A stretch of 64,000 nt of DNA. Source: Priapulus caudatus (taxonomy: Eukaryota; Priapulida; Priapulimorpha; Priapulimorphida; Priapulidae). Positions 56,130-64,000 of this stretch are shown one piece after another; position 1 is the first letter of the stretch, and each line of letters starts with the position of its first letter. The position numbers and the translations under genes were made by a program. The DNA lies in NCBI RefSeq assembly GCF_000485595.1, contig NW_014577275.1, positions 135,891-199,890 on the forward strand, written 5' to 3'. The notes under the pieces were generated by a model. It made no database searches, was not told the DNA's origin, and saw only the letters and a program-made list of their open reading frames with translations.

Positions 56130-56400
56130 AAATATTTTTTTTAAGTTTAAAACTAACGGCTGTATCGTTGTTTACAACGACGGTGGCGTCACTACTAGCC
56201 CATCACACAGGGTGTTTCTTTCTTATTAATTTAAGAGGAGAAGGATTGCAATATCTTATAAACAACTTTTAGATTCAGTTATAATATGGACGACTCTGTC
56301 CTAAAATAAAAATCGTTCAGTTAAATAGCAGTTAGGTATATATATAATTGCACTTAAATTGTGATTAGCGGTCAGTCTGTATAACGTGCAAAATAAATTG
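56130..56400 (-). mobile_element. Partial inverted copy of the TTAA element
   Basis: AACTAACGGCTGTATCG, ACAACGACGGTGGCG, GATTGCAATATCTTATAAAC and GTTAAATAGCAG are the complement of the 54.9-55.2-kb copy, in reverse order. The ends are not preserved. Confidence 0.7.
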
Positions 56401-57187
56401 GGGGGGGGGGAGGGGCGCAATTTTTAATTTGAACAAGAAAACTTGGAAAAGTGATGAGAATCAGTAACATGTATTATACACACAGTAGTAAACAGTGCAA
56501 AACAAACAGTAAACAGGGCTAAACAAGCACATACATGCACACACGTACACGTATGCGAACGACGTTACGCACACGCAGGCATTCAACACCCCGAGTAACC
56601 GATTGTAATCGATCATCGGTTACTTGGGTCCAACCGATGATCGATTACGAAATTACAACCGATTGACAACACTAGTAGTAACTAGTAACACTTTAAGGTG
56701 GTGGATGTATTTGTATATATAATAGTACAAGTGTGTGATATTTAATTAGGTATTTTTATTGGAGGCACTTTTAGTTGTTCTCTAATTCTAGTAGCTGCTC
56801 CTGCCTGTCCAGATGTAAAGATTTTGTGGGAATAACCTTTTGTTATTATGCGTAAAGCACAATTTTGTAACTATAGTGTGTTTAGTCTATCAAGAGCTGA
56901 TTTGGAGAGATTTTCGCAGCAGTGTAGAACCATAATTATTAATATATATATATGAGGTGCGGCAGGCGAAGTGACGAGTATTTTTGCAACTTTATCTCTG
57001 TGTGTAGTTGTCCCTGTATCTGTCTAAGGAAGCTAATAGTAATACTTGAAGTTGAACTTATCTCGTCTACTATGGTCATTCCATGATGACTGCTGATCTA
57101 TTTTCATACTTAGAAATGTTACTTTTCTTGCTAGTTATCGAAGAGGTTAGAACTGCGGGTGAAGTGCGTTTTTCTGTAGCGGATAGG
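56401..57187. other. Non-coding; small palindrome at 56606-56647
   Basis: TAATCGATCATCGGTT and its exact complement lie 10 bp apart. Otherwise nothing recognised. Confidence 0.6.
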
Positions 57188-57875
57188 GTAGTATCTCACT
57201 GGGCTGCGACAGCTCGCGACTAGTTGGAGCCACAAAATTGCGAGATAATATGCGAATTAGCGACAATTTTCACTTGGAATCACAGTGACACTGAATTGGT
57301 ACTTACGACACGTTCGCGTACATGTATTTGGGCCAAAATTCGCCGAGAGTTTGCATACATGTCGCGCGACATTCTCGCAACAAAATTGGAATTTTTTTGC
57401 ACTTGCGACTGCGTTAAATGCATGACATTGACAATTGAGAAATCTGGACCATATAAATACGGGGCCTCTCCCCGGTCCAGCGATCATTTTGTCATCAGAC
57501 GTCAAGCGAGATGGACCTCAGAGAAGAAGTGCAGAAACTGCTGGATGAGGACCCCAATCAGTCATAATTTAGTTTAATAGGTCGCTAACCCCTCACAAAG
57601 TTGTCTCTCATTTCTCGCACTTTCTGACTCACGGAAACTAAATTGAGAAGGGTTTGAGACGGGTTCGAGACACCCGCGACGACTCTGTGACTATTTTGAG
57701 AGAAAATTTTTCGCGTGAATTTTTCAAAATTCCAGCGACACGAGAGCGAGGCCCTGCGACTCACGCGAGGAAATTGAGAACCCCTGCGAACGTTTCGAGA
57801 AATTTTGGAATCTCTCTCGCGAATGCCGTTCGCAATTTGTCGCCAACAGTCGCAGCCTGGGCAGTGAGATACTAC
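57188..57875. mobile_element. TIR element with GTAGTATCTCACTG ends
   Basis: GTAGTATCTCACTGGGCTGCG at the left, complement CAGTGAGATACTAC at the right; the inner parts repeat GCGAC/TCGCG motifs in opposite orientation. About 690 bp. The 117-residue frame inside has no family resemblance. Confidence 0.7.
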
Positions 57876-60800
57876 CTATAGCTTTGACCAAGGGCTCTTC
57901 GGTCATTTGCTTATGAATAATTCAATTACCTGACACATAACCAGCTATACACTGCCCACCATTTCATTAGGAAGAATCCCTGTCAGATATAAGCGGCCTT
58001 GGTCCTTTAATCTCTTTCCCGTCGGATCCAGCCCTGGCATATGTTGATGTTACACAAGCTCCGTGTATAAAGCAACTGCGCTGTATGATATGATTACGAT
58101 TAGTGATAATACGGTTACCAGACGCCCAGCTCCCAGGCTACGCGTCCGGTCATATATTTCTTATGTGAATTACCCAACTATATTTTTTTCAGTAAAAAAC
58201 AATAAGAAATAAATTTTTACCATAATATTACTTCCCTTTAGGTATTTTATAAAAAAAATGTGTTTTTGCAACATTTGAAGCAATAGTAAATCCAGTAAAA
58301 TCAATGATTTGAAAGGGGGCGTCGTCTAATCGTGATGTGGATTTGGTAATCTGTGCTGAGCTTTGTAATGCTTTGTAATGCTGTTGTTCTCCCTACGTTG
58401 TGCAAACCGGGCGCGCCCGCCCTGTTTGGGAAAACTCCCCCCTGTTTCAATCGTTGTGCCCCGTTTAAATTACCTCCGCCCCGATTAAATTCCACCACAA
58501 TAAAAGTTTGACAGCGCGGGCATCGATCGTCAAGAATTCCCATTCGACCAGGACCCCGGACGCGTGTATTTTTACCGTACCACTAATGCGTAAACGTCCT
58601 ACACTACGCATGCACTGCAGAGCACACACAAGTACAAACAGTCAACCTGTCCCTAACACAACACTAACTGTACAACGACTCGACTATCTTATATACACAA
58701 GTACCCCAAATACCGTCTATGGTGTGGTGCGCGATTTACGCATATAATTAGTGGTACGCGTAAAAAAACACGCCCCCGCGACCCCCCCTAGTTTCCCTCC
58801 CTTTTCCCCACCCTCTCCCTTTCTCCCCCTCCCCCTCCCCTCCCCCTGTTTCAATTTCATCCTGGGGAGAACTCTGTAAGTGTAATGGATGACCGGACGC
58901 GTAGCCACTTCGCTAATAAAATTAATACCTATTAGGCTTAGCTAGTATTACATACACTACAGCTCAGGTATATGTATGACAGAGCGACCAGTATGGAGTC
59001 AATGAGACTGGCTGGCGCATACGTCGTTCAGAATAAATACCTGCGGTAATCAGATAACCATGCAGTGTCAGTCTAGAGTTCCAAGTGTGAGTTGTAAAAT
59101 GTACATAAATTCTGCGATTAACGAGGGTTCGTAACGTTAGCAGGTGAGAACCAAACAGGGTTGTGTAAAGGGTCAAAATGCTCTAATCTGTGATGCCGGA
59201 CCAGAACATACGGCGTAAAGGCCCCGTCTCACACGCGATACACGTCGCGCGCGCACGGAACGCTCACGGAAACGGCAGTCGTCCACCGCTACTCTGGCAA
59301 AAGTTCAAATGGGTGCAACATCCATCAGGAGTGTTGCCAAAACTTTAATTCATAATGTCATAATAAAACATATTGGCAATTCCGACGAGTCAGTCGCATT
59401 ACACTTTTATGTGTCAATTCTATAATTTTGTGTGGGTATCAGCTTTTAACCAAGCATTGAGTCTTCTGTCAAGTTTATACACTGATTTTCAACTTGACAC
59501 CCAAAGCTTTCAAGAATGCTATTGGATAAATGTTGCAGCTTTGTTACTGTGAAACGAACGCCATGACATCGTAAAAATCGCGTCGATTCGCATCGCGAAA
59601 AAGGACATGGCAAAAAATCCACTTAATATGCAACAATTCAAAAAGTTTCGTCAAAACCAAAACATCTTTTAAGCAGTTTTATTACATGGCAAACACATGA
59701 CGGCCACACAGCAATCTACAAATAAGGTATTTTACTATTTGCGTAAGCAAACCTTAAAAGATCGTTTGTGATAGAAAAAACCCGCTGGTTCAGTCCGCAT
59801 TACGGTCAGTTCGCATTACAGTTTGTCCATCAAGTAGCCATCACTATATGGACGCCACTAATGTAGTTCTCTTTTGACAAAATAGAGATTAATTGTGTAA
59901 ACATCTTAAACAAATCCACAGAGATAAGGAAAATAAACATTTAACTGACTTCTAGCAGCAGGTTATCCCTTAAAAATCCTATTAGACAAGCCAAGAATAT
60001 GTACTTTTCAACACAATACAGCGTAGGCGTAGCTCTCAGAAGCAGTGTTTGGGCTGCGCTTAAGTTTCCAGATATCGGTAATCATGGTTGTAATTTTATA
60101 TCTTGGGGCATCAGCATTATCGGATATAACTTGAACATGAACATTCAAGAATAAATTGCCTAATAATCAAACGATAATAACAGATTTAAAACTTTAAACG
60201 GATTTTAAACACATAACCATCGCCATTACACAAACGTAATATACGATGAAAGTTCATACCTTTATAAAGGTTCGCAAATGCAGTATGGCTCGAAACATCG
60301 CGAAACTCGCATCAATAACTATGGCGGGTCCAAGGATGACGCGTCACACGATCTCAACGTGACGATGCAGCTGACCCACAAGTCAGAAGGCAAGGGAGCA
60401 TAAGTACGTGTACTGCTACTGGTACCTGTACTGTACATGTACTGTCTTGTACTGTACCTAACAGGTCCATTGTCATGTACTCCCATAATAACATCAAATT
60501 GTCAAATATACATGTATTAGGCGAAGCATACATGTAAGTGGCGCATATAATTCCAAGTAATTGGGAAATGGAATTTAAAAGGTGGTGTGCGAATTTGAAG
60601 TGACCACGGTTTGTTGGCTAATCCATTAGGTATCACAGTGATATTTTTTAAAGTGCACGAAATTTTAAACTTTGTGATTTATTATAAGGCTCATGAAAAA
60701 AACATTTTGAACCTCATTGTCAAATCTTGAATAATACTTTTTGAGATTATCTTATTTAAAAAGTATGGCAACAGGGTGCAGATTTTGTTAAATTAACGCA

Positions 60801-61780
60801 GAAGTGATAATCGAGCTAATATTTGCACAGTCATATGCTGCAGAAATGCACGCCTTACAGTGACATTGAACTGAGTCATCTTAAACTACCTATGGCATAC
60901 AATCTCTCATCAATTTTCAGTTTATTTTTTTTTATGATTTTTTGAAAGAGCCTTGTAAAGCAAATTTATTGCCATGTGCTAACAATGCACATTTTACTAG
61001 TTGCGCGCAAGTTTCCATGCCATTTTCAAATCCACAATGAAATTCAAAAAACGTCTACGGTACCAGAAGTAATCTTTGGAGACCAGCAACTAGGTAATCA
61101 AGTTTAAAGAGACTGCTGAATATGGACCATGAGAAATTGCTCCACTAATTTTTAAACTGGTATCCAACATTAGCCCCGCGCAAACGCACCGCGCACCAGT
61201 GCGCGGCGCGCTGTGCTCTAAAACGCTGGCGCAAGTGCCATTTTTAACAAACAAAAATGCACGCAAATCATCACAAGGATAAATGAATTGTCCATCGATT
61301 TCTCATTACATCATTATTGAGAATACATGTTTACTAGTCTAGATAAGCTATTCAGTCGTTTCGTCATAAATTGTTTAAATTCAAAGACCTCAGTGAGTAA
61401 AGTGAGTACTACACTGGTCAGCTGTACGCTGCTGCTGTAGATCGACTAGCAACACATAAACAAAACATAAACACCACTCGCGCCGCCCAGTGTGTTGACC
61501 GGCAAGATCGATAAGAAAGATACAGCGCTGATTATTTGCGTCTTCAGTTCTATTTCCCAAACTGCAAAAATTATCATAAAACAAATAAAATACGACCGTA
61601 GAGGACTCATATAGTAAATAATTTCTAAGTGGCAGTGACCGAGACCAAAAAAATTAAAGTCACCCCTCCAAGAGGTATAACAAGCTGGGACTGCGTCTCA
61701 TTTTAAACCGTCTCGATCCTAGTAATGAAAAGACATGCTTGTAGTTGCCCAGCAACCTTGTACCAACCATGCCGAATTAA
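57876..61780. other. About 3.9 kb with no gene recognised
   Basis: Contains a C-rich tract (about 58770-58850), a fragment related to the outer TIR element of the gypsy nest (about 59325-59360: TCAGGAGTGTTGCCAAAACT) and otherwise unique-looking AT-rich sequence. No phase-compatible exons seen. Confidence 0.5.
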
Positions 61781-62935
61781 CCCTGTTGTTTACGGTAAAT
61801 TGAAAAAAATGACGCATTTTCAGTTAACGTTGCTTATTTGTGAATTACACCCATTATATTTTATAATTGACGGTCTTATCAATGTAAGTTTCATTGAAAT
61901 AGTATATGTAGGCAATGTATTCTTGAGGAGTTTTATGCTGTGATGCTAAAGGGGTTAAGGGCCAAGAATTATTCCCAAGATTTGGCATTATTTTGGCGAT
62001 GTTTGACCAAAATAAGTGTATATTTTCTTTGGCCACTACTAAACCAATACATGTTTGACTCATCGTGTCAGATCTGCACATGTATATCAGTGGCCTAGAT
62101 GTGGCTAGTTGATAAAAAAAATTAGTTTTACCATGGTAAACGGTAGAACATGCGTACATTAACACCCTGTTTACGGTAACATCGTGAAAAAACTAGACAT
62201 TTTCATTACTTTGTTTATTTATGAAATCAGCCCCATTATATTTATATTAATTGAGGTATATGCCATGTATTCATTGTCAATAGAATATGTAGCAACTGTT
62301 TTTGAGGCAGTTTTATGCTGCCTAAGGGTAAGGCTAAGGGGCCAAAATTGATACCCCACGTTTGCATTTTTGGCATTTCGACTCAAAATAATGTATATTT
62401 TCTTGCCACTATTCCAGCGCAATACATGTTATCACTGTGTCAAAGATTCTGACTTATTCATGGCGCTAGATGTGATATTTGATCAACAAAAAATCCAGTT
62501 TCCAGAATGGTAAACGCGTTACAACATAGTGCGATTAACCCCTTATTTGCTGACAGACCTTAAAACTAACTTTTTTCAGTTTACTTGCATATTTTAATAA
62601 AATCAGCCATGCAGATGTTTAAACTATAGGTTTTATCAATGTTTTTGCAATTGAAATATAGATAAAGCCAATGGCATTTGTAGTGCAGTTCTCATGCTGT
62701 TAAAAGATTAAGGGCCCCGAAAATATCCCAAAAAAATCTGGCAATTTGTTGCATAATTTTGACCATAATAAAGAACGTTTCCATGCATACTGCCACCCAT
62801 ATACATGGTAGCAACAGTAATCATAGGCTCTACGCTGACTGACAAAGGCCTATCCATCAGTCTGGATGTAGCATTCTGTTATAAATAATCAGTGAAGGCA
62901 TGGTGAAGGCTGAGTAGCAACATGTACATGAACCC
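61781..62935. repeat. Three tandem units of about 375-395 bp
   Basis: Unit starts near 61781, 62165 and 62539 (CCCTGTTTACGGTAA-type), and a fourth start near 62932. Shared landmarks in each unit are GTTTTATGCTG, AAGGGGCCAAAA or AAGGGCCAAGAA, AATAATGTATATTTTCTT and CAATACATGTT. Units have diverged considerably. The array leads directly into the pseudogene at 62948. Confidence 0.75.
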
Positions 62936-62947
62936 TGTTTACAACAA

Positions 62948-64000
62948 TGCGTAAATGGTTACATAACACGTGTGGGCATGACGTCAATAGCCATTTTCAA
63001 ACAACAAATCATTGTGCCACTTTCTTTTCTGGTATGGTGTTCTGCATTTCATGTTCAAACATGGAAAAAGCATCGATGCACTCTAGTCCAGCAAGGAACA
63101 AGGACATTTCTCCACTCAAGCAGATCTTTGTCTGTGCTGAGAAATGTGTCAGGTCCGAACCTTCACTGAGAGCCTGATGCTGAGTTGAACATCGTCTGTG
63201 TTGTATGCCTCCATCATCACAAGCGGAACCAACCATTGGCGCAACCGGTTCATCAACTCTTGTTGGGGATGTGACTCTGCCACCAATCCGTTGTTTGTAC
63301 TTTAGCGCGCAGGACATGTTGTTGGAAGGCAGCTTCTGTTGAGGAAGCATGCGATGCATGACTTGCTGTCATTGTACGCCATGATTGTACCGCAACTCAT
63401 GTCAAGTGTGTCCATTTGCGGTTCTTCCCGTGAAGGAGGTAAGTGTGTAGGCTACGGGCTACCGTGTAATGCTCTCCCTTTATGTCGTCTTCGATGGACA
63501 TGACGAGGTTTGTCAGACTATCCGCGATTGTTTCACAAGATGCAGTTTCGATACGCCGTGTCTTTCCTATCCTGTTCATCTGAATACATGTGGTGACCGC
63601 CTACATCCTGTGCAGGGCATGAGCAGCAGGGAGACCACTCCGCAGATTCGTTGGGCCAAGTTTATTCGCAATTGTATAAACAGAATGCATCTTTCCTTTC
63701 CTGAATGACAGCATACATATACACATAGTCAGCCAGTTGTCCTCTTGCTGACATAGTAAACCAGCAAGACCAAGACATCTGTGTGTCACAGCGGATTATG
63801 ATTCTATCATGGTCCTTTGATAGTGACAGGCATGCAGGATCATCTGTGTATTGGCCTCCTCCTGGTCACTGTACAGTGATTCAACAGATGACGCTCCAGA
63901 TGGAGCAACCACCTTCACAAAGAGTTCCTTCACTAAATCCTCCTGCCAAGATAATGGATTTGTCGTTGGAACATATTTCCTGCATTCTCCAAGATATACT
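62948..64000 (-). pseudogene. Second, indel-rich copy (B') of the minus-strand family member, cut by the window edge
   Basis: Parallels 49532 to about 50545 with scattered indels: CATCGATGCACTCTAGTCCAG, TTGTCAGACTATCCGC and GTGTATTGGCCTCCTCCTGG occur in the same order. It would encode the Cys-rich end and the HALTGC and EEAxTR regions, but the frame is broken many times. It continues beyond 64000. Confidence 0.8.

Noticed and set aside
57224-57881. 117- and 75-codon frames
   Set aside because: Inside a TIR element and inverted copies of each other's sequence; no motif.

Overview
The window is eukaryotic and reads as a marine-invertebrate-type animal genome. It has spliced genes with long, transposon-filled introns, animal-specific gene families (a ZNF800-like zinc-finger gene and an A1CF/RBM46/RBM47-like RNA-binding gene), a Ty3/gypsy LTR retrotransposon, tRNA-derived SINEs, many short inverted-repeat elements, and short arrays of the vertebrate-type telomere repeat TTAGGG scattered far from any telomere. 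I cannot name the species.

Layout. 1-9.2 kb: no gene; diverged tandem duplications, G-rich tracts and long GTGC/GTGT microsatellites, with single N bases at 5340 and 8848 marking joins. 9.2-10.9 kb: a doubtful two-exon mini-ORF and a 24-bp minisatellite. 10.9-16.35 kb: a nest of elements, in which a gypsy retrotransposon (11000-16204, target duplication AACCC) sits in a telomere-like repeat, itself inside a terminal-inverted-repeat (TIR) element, and its left LTR is split by a further TIR element. 16.7-24.6 kb: stacked non-autonomous DNA transposons, several with readable target duplications (TTAA, 9 bp, 10 bp), plus small palindromic insertions.

25.02-37.6 kb holds the one convincing complete gene, a ZNF800 homologue on the + strand. 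Five coding exons join in phase to give about 1380 residues. Its introns carry several MITEs, including an 854-bp foldback element able to form a hairpin of about 360 bp in the pre-mRNA. 38.1-45 kb: TIR elements (one Harbinger-like with TATA box and start of an ORF, one hAT-like, and a 1.5-kb element filled with a 700-bp ACGC microsatellite).

45.07-64 kb is a repeated block of order A-B-A'-C-B'. A and A' carry an exon with the first two RRM domains of an A1CF/RBM46/RBM47-like protein: intact at 53165-53878, riddled with small indels at 46646-47401. B and B' carry a minus-strand degenerate member of a widely multiplied uncharacterised invertebrate protein family (motifs EEAxTR, DDTDVLVL, HALTGC). 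A 10-N gap lies between A and B. The indel-rich copies look like uncorrected long-read sequence or recent pseudogene copies. C contains a LINE fragment, more MITEs, about 3.8 kb with nothing recognised, and a three-unit tandem repeat of about 385 bp.

The host genes do not form a pathway here. The main story is a gene with transposon-rich introns in a region shaped by nested transposition and by assembly joins.
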